This document shows positions 10,091 through 21,120 of a DNA stretch of 64,000 nucleotides, piece after piece (the stretch's first letter is position 1; every line of letters begins with the position of its first letter). The position numbers were made by a program, and so were the translations under genes. Source of the DNA: Botrytis cinerea B05.10 (Eukaryota; Ascomycota; Leotiomycetes; Helotiales; Sclerotiniaceae); the NCBI RefSeq assembly GCF_000143535.2, contig NC_037319.1, positions 868,001 through 932,000 of the forward strand. The letters run 5' to 3'. The notes beneath the pieces are model-generated. The model worked only from the letters and a program-made list of their open reading frames with translations, ran no database searches and had not been told where the DNA came from.

Positions 10091-12469
10091 ATGGCTTCCC
10101 AACCAGAAGATGTTTATGCAACTGTAAGTTATGATCATAGCTGGACAAGAATGGGATGGCTTGAACTGACAACTTTGAATAGCTTCTTTTGACCGACACC
10201 TACCTTCCAGGTTTGTTTTATCATACTAAGCCTGCCAGAAATCATTAACTCATCTTGCAATCCAGGTGCTCTGGTATTGGCACATTCTCTACGAGATGCT
10301 GGTACTACCAAGAAAATCGCCGTGCTTGTCACGGTTGATTCGGTGACCTCTGAGAGTATGACTGAACTTCAGGTAAGCACTCTACTTTGGGGCAATATGG
10401 GAATTAATCTAACATATAATTCCAGAGAAACTTCGACTATGTCATTCCCGTCGATCGAGTTGTCAACCAATTACCAGCCAACCTTGACCTCATGGGCCGC
10501 CCTGATCTTCACTCGACTTTTACCAAAATTACATTATGGAAACAAACACAATTCCGCAGAATAGTTTACATGGATGCCGATATGGTTGCTCTTCGTGCAC
10601 CAGACGAGTTGTTTGCTCTACCAAATCCATTTTCCGCCGCACCAGATATCGGATGGCCCGACATCTTCAACACAGGTCTTATGGTTTTAGATCCCAACAT
10701 GGGCGACTACTATGCTTTGGAGGCCATGGCAAACAGAGGAATTTCTTTTGATGGAGCTGATCAAGGTTTACTTAACATGCATTTCAAGAATACTTACAAC
10801 CGTCTAAGCTTTACTTACAACGTCACCCCATCCGCCCATTACCAATATCTCCCAGCATTCCAACATTTCCAATCTAGCATTAGTGCCGCCCACTTTATCG
10901 GAACGGATAAGCCATGGAAAGTTGGAAGACAAGCCAGTGTTGGAGCCACTCCTTACCACCAGATGACCGGAAGATGGTGGGCAGTTTATGATAAACATTA
11001 CAAGCAGACGGTAAGTCTAATATCTTCAATCATAGAGGAAGCTAATGTTTCTTCAGTCGGCGACCGGAACTTCCAACGGAGCGGCACCCCTTATTGTACA
11101 ATACCTTGTTTTTGGAGAATTCCAGCCCCAGACCCAGGAGGACCATTCCCAAGGAGCCCATTGTGAGAAATTTCTACATTTTAATGCAATTAATGATACT
11201 ACTACTACAGCAGAGGAACCATACCATGATCATGCAGAAACAAACTTGGAAAACAAAGAAGCTTATGATCCCCCAGTACAGGCGAAATTGGACCAAACTC
11301 GGAACATCTCATATTCACCATGGGATGCCAGCAAGTGAGTGTCATTGCCATTAAGAGCGGAGGCGATTTGTCTAATGATCTGTAGAGCACCACCACCACA
11401 AAATTCGAGACCAGAAGCCTCGAACCTCCCCGATAACCATTATGCGATGTCCAACGATGCTACCCCATTCCGAGCACCAAGCCGCTACCCAGACCCCCCA
11501 AGTGACATGTACTACGAAGTACCAAAGGCTCCAAAATGGCAAAGACCAACACCAATATTCCCATGGGAAGCTAACCCACCAGTACCCTCAAGAGTATTCC
11601 CTGAAGATGATTATGATGACACAGCAGTACCAGAAACCCCCGTTGCCGGTTCGGTAGTCGCAACTACCGAGGATGAAAGAAGCATGCCCGCCACTCCTAC
11701 CACTCCAACCATGTCGAGTGTCAACGATCCATGGCAAGCTTATGCTAGGGCAAATGCGTGGGATGAAGTTCCAGAAATTGAGCGATACATTGGAAACATG
11801 TCAAAGAATCGCAAAGGCAACATCCAAGTTCTTCAAGGATACGGCACAGGTATATCACAGATTTCCAGCTTAGGAGGCCGTAGGCGTAGTATGAGGCTCA
11901 CAGACTTTCCAACAGAGCTTGAACGGCCTAGTTTACCAGTAACACCCGCACCAGTTAGAACGCAACCTACTTTCTGGGGTGAAGAGAGAGAAGAAGATAG
12001 CACATTACCTCCCGCGGAAGGTGTTCCTGCACAACAAGATTGGGTAAGCCTTTTTGATAAATTCAATGGAACTTTTGATGCCTTCAGAAGTCTTTTTGAA
12101 GACCCTAAGAAACCTTTCCTTGGCCCCAGTGCCCTATTTTACGATCTTACACGGCTTTTGAAACTGTTCAATAGGCTATTGAATGATCTTAGAAGATTCT
12201 CACTGACACCCGGACAGGACCCAGCAGCTCAACTTGATATGCTTGCTAGGCGTCAATCAGATGTTCTAGCCAACAAGTTGGAAATTCCAACGCGCGAGAT
12301 GCCCTCGAGACCACTCCCCTTCGGATCCGAACCAGTTAACCAAGGAGCTATCATTGAGGAACCTTCTTACCATGGACCAGGAGCAGCTTGGGAGAAGGAC
12401 GATAATTATGCCACTAAAGAGACTCCTTTACTCCCAAGTGAAGCAGAGAAAGATGTTTTGGAGACTTAG
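10091..12469 (+). CDS. Glycogenin glucosyltransferase
   Basis: GT8 enzyme that primes glycogen by self-glucosylation from UDP-glucose. Exons 10091-10123, 10183-10210, 10266-10372, 10426-11010, 11057-11334 and 11386-12469 give up to 704 residues. The catalytic domain (about residues 8-240) shows ATLLLTDTYLPGALVLAHSL, the metal-binding D106-A-D108 in VYMDADMVAL, FNTGLMVLDP, DGADQGLLN and HFIGTDKPWK. Tyr197 in the YLPAF segment fits the self-glucosylated Tyr of animal glycogenin. The Pro-rich tail contains the fungal SYSPWDAS element and a QLDMLARRQSDVLANKL helix, likely for contact with glycogen synthase. A 48-nt stretch (11163-11210) and a 174-nt stretch (12044-12217) both look like in-frame introns, so the mature protein may be 58 to 74 residues shorter. 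Early introns are small and clear. Confidence 0.92.
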
Positions 12470-13983
12470 AGAAAGGACCAGGCCCTAATAAAAATTTGCA
12501 CGTTTATATATCCATGTATATTGACTTTTACATGTTTCTCCAGCATGCGTTTTTGCCTTTTACTTTGCTGTGTCTGATTTTTGATCCCTGATTGAGCATT
12601 TATGGAATGAGCATGGTGCTAGTGGTATATTTGATTCATGATTGCCTTTTGCCATTTGCCATTTGCCATTTAAGCTTTGATTTGCATTTACGTGTAAATA
12701 GAATTCCCGCGAGGAGTATATATCTTATCCCTTGATTTTTTGATGTTTTAGGAGCTAATGACTGGGAATTTGCCAGGAGGAAAGAAGGGAATTTTAGGGA
12801 GGCGAGACAAGGGAACGATGTTTAAAAGTTTGCTTGTGCGCTTGTGCTTGTGTATTATGGTGGCTGTGGTTGATGGGACGAGATTGGTACACCAGAGCTG
12901 ACTAGTTTGACGAGTATATTTGTGGATGGATGGATTGGTGAATTGGGGCGAATGGCTAAATGTAAGGGAGGAGATTTTAATTATGGAGCAGATGTAATTA
13001 TAAAGTGAATTGTAATGATGAAGGGGTATCGAAGACTGAAGGAGAATGTGAATGCGAATGCAGATGTGAATGAGAATGTCTGGTCTAGGCTAGATGATAG
13101 TCTAGATCAGAGTTCTGATATGAGGATATGAGGATATGAGGATATGATACCCTGCATAGTACATCCCATGCCACACCATACTCATACCGTATTTACCACA
13201 ATACTTTGCATACTTATTATTTCACAAGTGTTGACAATGCTTATCAGTGTTCGAGTCTGTGAGATGTGTAGTGGAACGGAATGGAGGTGAGATGAAGATT
13301 GCTGCGAAATATAGATGAGAAGAGATGAGATGAGAAGAGATGAGATGAGAAGAGATGAGATGAGAAGAGATGAGAAGAGATGAGAAGAGATGAGAAGAGA
13401 TGAGAAGAGATGAGAAGAGATGAGATGAGATGAGATGAGATGAGATGAAGATGAAGATGGCTATCTATACAGTTAGGTAGTTAGGTAGTTAGTTGGTTGA
13501 GTGGTGAGTGGTGGGTGGTATGGTATGGTGTGTGTGATATGGCGTGTTGGATAGATTATTATGCTGATTCATACTGCCTACCTACCTATTGATATTTGCA
13601 AGGAGCGAGGAGTGGGGAGTGAGTAATGTGAACTTGAATAGGTGATGGACGGGATTGGAAATTATATATATATATCAATCACAGTTGTTTAATGCTTTGA
13701 TCATAGTACAAGCACAAGCATAAAAATGAATGTGTATATTTATACAGATTCCTTAATCACTTTCATCTCATATTCATATCCAAGCAATCATTTTAAGATT
13801 TATTTTTATTTTCTCTTCTTTTCATCTGATCTCATATCTCATAATTCATTCATTTCTCTCTGTCCTCCATTCAATAATGATGACATCACCAAATCTCCAC
13901 ACCCCCCTAAACATCATCTCGCTAATTCCAATCTCGTACCAGAACTCCATCCGTTATTCTCCTTCACGCTTCCCCCCTCACCA
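12470..13983. other. Convergent intergenic region with purine repeats
   Basis: This is the 3' flank of glycogenin (+) and of aspartyl aminopeptidase (-). It carries a short GAGGATAT repeat (13116-13149) and a long GAGAT/GAAGA repeat (13314-13461). No ORF with family features was seen. Confidence 0.5.
13314..13461. repeat. GAGATGAGAAGAGAT purine tract
   Basis: Nearly uninterrupted polypurine strand of about 148 bp built from GATGA and GAAGA pentamers. Such a strand-asymmetric tract is of the type that can adopt triplex (H-DNA); that consequence is inferred. Confidence 0.8.
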
Positions 13984-15609
13984 CTAATCTACCAAGATCT
14001 TTCCCTCCAAATGCGAGAAATGATTGAAGAAACTTTCAAACAGACGAATTCCATGCTCTACATCAAATGCTCCTCCACATTCTCTAATACTATGCATACT
14101 CAACATTGGATTACCCAGATCAAGGGTTCTGGTTCCTAGCGCTGCGCTCAACATAGGTCCAATAGTACTTCCACAACTGCTATCATTTCTGACCACGAAG
14201 AGTTGGAGTGGTACACCACTCTTTCCATCTTTCGAATCTGCGGAAGGTTTGGCCTTACGGGCAACTTCTTGAAGAAGGACTATACCAGGGGAATTGGTGG
14301 CATATCGTTGATTTGCGTTAATTTTAATGACGGTTCCTTTGTTCATTTCAGGACGATGGTCTTGTTCATATTTTTGCGCGTAGTTGGGATGGATGGAGTG
14401 GGCCATGTCTGCAGAGATGAGGAAAGAAGAAGCAAGGGTTTGTTCGTAGGCTGTGGCGATTTCGACGTCGGACTCACGGTGAACCATGTCGTAGGAAGAC
14501 GATGAGCCGGGACCGGCAGTGGAAGCGGGGATCACGGAGAGACGTCTGAGAACCGCGGGGAGAAGGTTAGAGGCTGCTCCGTGCGCGGATGTACTACCAA
14601 TTTCTTCGTGATCGAAACAGGTGATTAGTCTGATTGATGATTCATCATCCAAAGCAGCAGAATCCTTTACCGATTCGATCAGTCCTTCAACGCTGCAGTA
14701 GGTCATGCCCAAATTGTCCAATCTGCCCGAATAGATGAGTTCATTGTTCAACCCACCCAAACAAGCTTTTTGTGTATCGTATAAGATCATTTCAAAGTCA
14801 ACGATATCATCAATACCAACACCTACATTCTTTGCAATCAGTTCCACAATGTATGGATGATGACGAGCGGTCATCGCTTGCAAGGGTTTGTATTCATCCG
14901 AGTCCTTACTCTCCTCTGATGGAGTCGGCCCGTTCTCGCTCGCTCCTGTACGATTCAACTCGGCAGCCACCAGCCCGGCAATTGGAAACAATTCGGTCTC
15001 TTTATTCGGATCGAAACTTGTGGCACGATTGAGATGAATGGCCAGAGTAGGAATGCGGAGGATTGGTCGATCGATTTTGACGAGTTTTTGTACAAAGTTT
15101 CCATCCCCATCTTTAACCATGGCTCTCCCCGCTATGCTCAAATCTCTATCGAACCACGATGTCCAGATGCCACCCCCATATGTCTCCACACCCACTTGTA
15201 TAAAACCAGAAGCTTGTTTCTTGGATACCGGCTTGATACGTAAGGTAGGAGAATCGGTGTGCGCACCAATCATGGCAATTGGGTTACCGGCCTTCCACTT
15301 CTTACCGATGGCGAAAGCGACGATTGAAGAAGCATTTCTGGTGAGATAATACTTTCCCCCGGGTTGTAAACTGGTCGACCAGTTATCTCGCTCCTTGATC
15401 TCTGTGAAGCCCGCTTTAGAAAGTCGTTGAATGGCAGAGTGTACTGCATGGTAGGCTAAATGGAGAAGTTAGGCACGACTGCAGAGATAAGATTGCCATG
15501 GTATTGATGGCTTATTTATGTAATTCTACTTACGACCAGGTGAAGCATTGAGGAAATCGAGAAAGTCGTGTGCCTTTGCTTCCGCAGTTGATAGATTTCG
15601 GTTGGACAT
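13984..15609 (-). CDS. APE4: Aspartyl aminopeptidase (M18)
   Basis: Binuclear zinc exopeptidase that removes N-terminal Asp/Glu. Exons 15534-15609 and 13984-15455 join through a split Pro codon to 515 residues. Metal and catalytic residues are in place: His91 in GAHTDSPTLRIKP, Asp272 in SGRLDNLG, Glu309-Glu310 in CFDHEEIGS, Asp375 in SADMAHSIHPNY and His480 in MLSMHSIRE. The N-terminal NASPGPYHAV and the PGGKYYLTRN substrate loop are typical. Start 15609 has A at -3 and gives the usual cytosolic-type N-terminus. An in-frame ATG at 15726 would add 39 residues with Arg/Ser/Thr and no acidic residue, resembling a mitochondrial presequence. Family certain, localisation open. Confidence 0.95.
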
Positions 15610-16207
15610 TTTGTAAGCGGACGAGATGTAAGATCTGCACAGTGTGGGAAAAGGGATGGAAGTATTTCTTGCCGAAAGAGAAGTGATGGAAAGAAAAAAT
15701 GGTGGTGTTGATGGTGTTCTTAACATTAGACTAGGAAGCTTCCTTTTGAATTCACTTCACCTGCACCGAGATAAGGTGGGACATTCATCCAAGGTGGAGG
15801 TGTTTACTTTGTGGTTGCACCGACCAGCCTCGCACGGTTACTGGAGCAGATGTTTATTACCAATGATCTAAGCACAGTGTGGAAGGTGAGAAGCCACACT
15901 GTGGCGCATATGTCTCGAGTGGCGGTAGCTCAGAATCTTCACCATGGAGAGGCGCTGATTGGCGGCTGCTGATTGACACCATCCTTGCTCTAATTTCGAA
16001 AGCCTCAGGACGCGTGCAGAGAAAAAAGCAAAGTGAGGCAGCAATGAGACAACGAACAGGGTAGATCCTTGCGATGGATCCTTGCATGGCGGCTTCTGTT
16101 TTACTTCAGAAATCCGTCTCCAGTTGCGAAGTACACATCAGATCTGCTCTGTGGTGACACTTATTCACACTTGTGAGCATAGGATGAATTCGTGTTTGCT
16201 GACGATT

Positions 16208-16304
16208 GAGAGAGAGTGTGTGTGCGGGTGCGGGTGCGGGTGCGAGTGAGAGTGAGAGCGTGCGTGTGTGTGTGTGTGTGTGTGTGCGTGCGTGTGTGTG
16301 CGAG
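16208..16304. repeat. GTGCGG/GAGTGA/GT microsatellite
   Basis: Compound repeat: GTGCGG units, then GAGAGT units, then a GTGTGT/GTGC run. His/Thr and Ser/His pseudo-ORFs on the minus strand come from it. Confidence 0.8.
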
Positions 16305-17295
16305 TAACTGGATGCTGGGGGGCTAGTAGAGGTTGGTACCCAGTCGCCATTTGCGCACCTCGTCATTTGCTACAGAGTCACTCGAACGGTTCAACACGCC
16401 GTACGCCATAATTTGTATGAGGAAGTAGACTATTCCATAGACGAAGAGAATTAAAGTCAGATAGGTAACTGCATCACATCGCCTGTCTGTAGCATCTGCT
16501 ATTCCAATGTCGAAAGAGAACAATTCCTCCATTCTTCACGCTCAAGGAAACAGATCTTCCCCTGTTCCTGCAGACACGGAAGAAATGCAAAGACTCTCAT
16601 TCGATGGCAGATATCCAGACACCCCAAGATATCACACCAAAAGGTTAGTGTTTCCCCGGCATTGATTGCCACTAAAGAAGCGCCATGAATGCAGCCATGT
16701 CGATATTGTTTTACTTTGAGGATTGCATATTGGACGAAGAAGAAACAAAGTTCCGTTGCAGTGAAATGAAGGAGGTAGGGGCGAGGCATGTTCTTCTTGA
16801 CATTCTGTCGAGTATTTTGCGACGAGTGGTAATGAATCAATTGATTCAATCAATCGACGAGATGGCATGCCAGAGGGCATTTGGAACTGTCGGTCGTGAT
16901 ATGATAAAACCATGGTTTGTTTCCCCTTCTCACAAGAGAATGTTTGTCTGGGCAAATCCACCCGCAAGTCGTGACATGTATTGATTGGATGGCACGAGAC
17001 GAATTGGGACGGAGTGGGTGGTACAATTTGCCTTGCCTTGCTAGGGTTTCTGGCGATCATCACTTCCCCCTCCTCCCTCCCCAGCTCAGCCCATGTCAAT
17101 GCTCCCCTTCTACTTTGTACATTTACGAGAGAGCGACGGACATGTGGTTTGAAGGATTGCATGTTTTGGATGGGATGGGAAGATGCATCAGCTGAGGAGG
17201 AGGAGGAGGAGGAGGAGGCGGATGTTGTGATGTTACCATGACTTGTTTTTATTTATGACTATTTCAAAGATCTCTGGAGGAATACTTTTGGGATG

Positions 17296-17510
17296 TGTAT
17301 GTGTATGTGTATGTATGTGTAGGTATGCATATGTATGTATATGTATGTGTATATATATGTGTATGTGTCTATATCTATATCTATGTTTATGTCTATGTTT
17401 ATGTCTAGGTATGTTTATGTCTATATTTATGTCTATATCTATATCTACATCTATGTCTATATCTATATCTATGTCTATATCTATATCTATGTCTATGTCT
17501 ATATCTACGT
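17296..17510. repeat. ATGTGT then TCTATA/TCTATG hexamer array
   Basis: About 70 bp of TATGTGTA units followed by about 140 bp of TCTATA, TCTATG and TTTATG hexamers. Because six is a multiple of three, all frames stay open and give Met-Ser-Ile, Tyr-Val and Asp-Ile pseudo-proteins on the two strands. Confidence 0.85.
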
Positions 17511-17669
17511 CCTCTGTATCTCGCCTCCCTCTAATCGAGACAGACAGCAAGGGAAACTATCCTTCTTCCTCATTGGAAAACCGTTGCCTCATTATTACCC
17601 AGTACGTAGTGGTTAGTGAATTGGCATTCCCCTCATTCGTCCCATCGGTGCTGGTGTTCATAAACTCTA

Positions 17670-17792
17670 AACCATAAGCCATAAGCCACAAGTCATCACC
17701 ATAAACCATAAGTCATAACCCATAAACCAGCAACCATAAACTACAAACCATAAACCATAAATCATAAACCACAAACCACAAACCATAAACCA
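17670..17792. repeat. Imperfect ACCATAA heptamer array
   Basis: About 17 imperfect copies of a 7-bp unit (ACCATAA, with variants such as GCCATAA and ACCACAA). It is not the TTAGGG telomere repeat of filamentous fungi. Confidence 0.8.
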
Positions 17793-17843
17793 CTGAAACC
17801 CCAAAGGAGGAATGAGAAATGGGTATTTTCCCTTCCCTTCCTC

Positions 17844-17946
17844 CACATCTACATCTACATCTCCATCGATATCTCCATCTCCATCTCCATCCACATCCAC
17901 ATCCACATCCACATCCCCATCCACATCCCCATCCACATCCCCATCC
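17844..17946. repeat. CATCTA/CATCCA hexamer array
   Basis: About 100 bp of CATCTA, CATCCA and CATCCC hexamers, keeping all frames open and yielding Ser-Thr-Pro and Gly-Asp-Val pseudo-ORFs. Confidence 0.8.
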
Positions 17947-19894
17947 TCGAGAATTCCCTTTACCCACCCGCCCCATCTGGATTCCGCAGTCACCGACAAT
18001 CAATTCATTTTCTCTCCCTCTACTTTATTTATTTTTTTCCCTTCTCATTCTTTTTGTTGTCACCGTCAGACAGCCTCAATTTCCAACATCCAATTGCATG
18101 ACCCCATGACTATACGAATTAATAAAGGTTGAATGCTCTGTGTGCCATCCATCCATCCCTAGAAAATCATTGGCAAACTCTTACCGGATTGGGATTCCAA
18201 GTGTCCAACTAGGGCTGAGTAGTTTTCAGCGGCCTCTTGGGAGATGGTGGGTGTTACTTAATTGATAGATCATGATTCGTCGATGAAGATTACAAGAGAG
18301 AGAGAGAGAGAGATGCTGCCTAGGACTTGATCTGTAGTTCGAATCACAATCACCTGTTGGATTTGCCTATATCTGACTTCTCATCGAGGTATGCTTTTAG
18401 AGAGAACGACACATGTGCGAAGAGATAGATGCATGTCGAATGAAGAGGCGAGGGAGGTGAGGGAGGTGAGCGCTGGGGAGGGCCTTACTTACCGGTCCCA
18501 TCTACTGTCGAGCATCCATCGACATGTCATTGACAGCCAACTAAACTGTGGGTCGAATCGAATCTCCCCAATCTAGCTACCGACACCGATTACTAGGGAG
18601 TCGCTCCAACTCCATCGACTCTCCATGCAACCCTTTACCTAGATAGTTCGATATTGTCAACACAGTAGTCCCGATGGATCCAGGTACTTCATATCCAGGT
18701 AAGTGATAAACACTCCAGAGCTTTCGAGAAAGAAACAAGAAAAAAAGAAAAACGAGAGTCGTAAGATTTCCACCCTCACCCTCACCCTCGCTCCGTACAG
18801 TCAGTCAATGTACATCGTACACCTTCCTTGCTAGGTATCTATTCCCACCAGCCATAGATAGACTTTTCCTTAGCTTTCCTGATCCATGCAGGGACGCACA
18901 TCATTTGAGGAACGGATTAATACCAAGATGGTCAATCGAGTATCGCCCGTAGCATAGTAGTGTATCTGAAATACGATTAATGATTCATCGTCGGTCGACA
19001 TCGCGATCGCATTGACTCGTTGTCGGTGGGATGAGAGCAGATCACATGTAGATAGCAGTATGAGCAAGTATCGGCAAGGCAGGGCAGCGCAGGGCAGCGC
19101 AGCGCGGAGAGATGGACGGGGAGATTGGTCCCAGGGACACATCTGATGTTGTAGGATTCGTTGACTCAATTGCTTCTTCCCGAATCACAATGGGCGCTTA
19201 ACGGTCTCGGGGTCTCTGGGTCTCTGGGTCTCTGTTCTCCATATGATTCAAATGATACGAATCACCCCCCATGGATCTATCTGATACAATACGCATCTAC
19301 GCGGCAGGCCGTTGCTCGAGGACTTATATAGGCATGCGAGATTCTACACTTTTGCATGCCGACAGCCACTTTCCAAACCATGACAATAACAACAAACATA
19401 TGGATAATGCAAGCGATGAGCAAACTCAAATTCATTCTCGTGTGCACATTATTGCCCTCTCGGTCCAGGCCAGCATCCTCCGCCCTCCTCTGTTTGAAAG
19501 GTTGAAAGCTTGAATGATGGACTATGACCGAATGGGTGGTGACTATACACAAACTAAGCCTACTTGGTCCAGAGATCGATCATGCTATGCTCCACTTTGT
19601 AGAAGAGCAATACCGACCGACCGATAGATCTATCCCATCCCATCCCATCCCTCCCTCGCACCTTTTTGCCTTTGTAACGGTGCTAGTCCTTGGTGTCTTC
19701 TTGGGCTCTGCTCTTGCTCTCGGCTCTCCTCCCGCTCCTACGCCACCCCTTCATTCCAGCGCAGAACGCAGACGAGAGCTTCACCCGCGCGCCCTCCCTC
19801 TTGCTCGCGATCAGTCCTGCAATTGCTTCTGTTCCCCAGTGCACCTCGGGGGGGGATGAAATGCAGAGCAAATCAATCACCGTACATCCATCCA

Positions 19895-19938
19895 CGGTAC
19901 CCACACCCACACCCACACCCATACACACACACACACAC
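19895..19938. repeat. CACACC/CA microsatellite
   Basis: Short run of ACACCC units followed by a CA dinucleotide run. Confidence 0.7.
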
Positions 19939-20136
19939 TTTAAGCAACCACCACCAACCTTACTAAGGGACTAGCATCTCAAGCATCTCAAGCATCTCAA
20001 GCATTAAAATGGCACTAACAAATCATAACCCTGCACCATCGAATTTAGCGTAGTCATTTCCAGCCCAGCTTCGGTATCACTTCTCTGCCCTTGCCATTTC
20101 ACCTACATTTTACTTCCGCCCACCACTTTGAACTCA

Positions 20137-20240
20137 TCCCCATCCATCCATCCCATCCCATCCCATCCCATCATACATACACACATACACATACACATAC
20201 ACACTCATACACACTCATACACACATACACACACACACGT
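20137..20240. repeat. CATCC then ACACAT microsatellite
   Basis: CATCC pentamers grade into ACACAT hexamers about 0.9 kb upstream of the Med15-like start codon. Confidence 0.75.
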
Positions 20241-21120
20241 TCATGCGTCCTGAACAACTTCTTCACAAAACGACACAAACGGGACGACCCTCATCGTACA
20301 TGGATCGAGAGTAAAATATGTTCACATAATTTTTATCCTTCTTTTATTCGGAGAGAAGCGCGAGAAAAAAAAGAGAGATATTCAAACGCATACATAATCG
20401 ATTATCGCATCGTCATTCTTCCCTTCTCATCCAAATACGACGGCCCTGCCCTGCGCGATAGTATTTGATTCACTCTAGACGCTACTCACCTAGGTATCGA
20501 ATGAATATTCAGCTAGTCGATTTATTAATCAATCAATCCATTGATTCACCGAATGTGCTGGCTTTCCAGGGCACCTAAAGGCAGTCAACCTCGATCAAAT
20601 TAATTCCTCCTACCTTGAACCTTCTTTTCCTTTTCCTCAACACACACGCACACGCACACACACCATCTACCAGCTTACAGCCTCCTCCTTCGACGTCAAA
20701 GGTACTTGTCATTCCTTCTTTATCTTTCCGCCGATCCCCCATTCGATACCTAATATTCGATTCTCGTACACTTCAGAGTGCGTCGCAAACGAAGGCACTA
20801 TCTCCAATAAGGACTTTTTTCATGGAACACAAGGTCTAGCTCGATTCGAATGTAACTGTGGCAGCCTGCAGCCATTTTACGGCTCGCCGCCTATTGTCAG
20901 CAATCCATAGGACTTTTGACTTCCCCCGCCTGGTGCCAAAAGCAACAACAGGTTCAACCTCGCAATCTTCTTCAACCAGTCCCGTGTACCCTCCACCATC
21001 CTTGGGGTAAACACGCGCGATATTTATTCCGCCGTTCGATCTTGGGTTGGCGGTCTGAATCAAATTTCAAGTCGGTCCTCCTCTAAGTAGGAGAGTGGCA
21101 TTGCCACACCGAATCCCAAG

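Larger units (their letters stand above)
15610..21120. other. 5.5-kb gene-poor, microsatellite-rich region
   Basis: A long interval between aspartyl aminopeptidase (-) and the KIX/Med15-like gene (+). It holds at least five simple-sequence blocks and only short ORFs. One of these, 16323-16532 (-), encodes 69 residues with a possible transmembrane span but has no other support. The right part is C/T-rich and probably contains a long regulated leader for the downstream gene. Confidence 0.45.

Noticed and set aside
16323..16532. 69-residue minus-strand ORF with one hydrophobic span
   Set aside because: Isolated, no family motif, no splice partner; the hydrophobic run alone is weak evidence.
17233..17677. 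105- and 144-codon ORFs (Asp-Ile and Met-Ser-Ile repeats)
   Set aside because: Created by hexamer microsatellites that keep every frame open.
17670..17792. ACCATAA array as an interstitial telomere repeat
   Set aside because: The unit does not match TTAGGG/CCCTAA and copies are too divergent.
17667..18132. Gly-Asp-Val, Trp-Cys-Gly and Ser-Thr-Pro ORFs over 100 codons
   Set aside because: Same cause: CATCTA and ACCATAA arrays; all frames on both strands are open.
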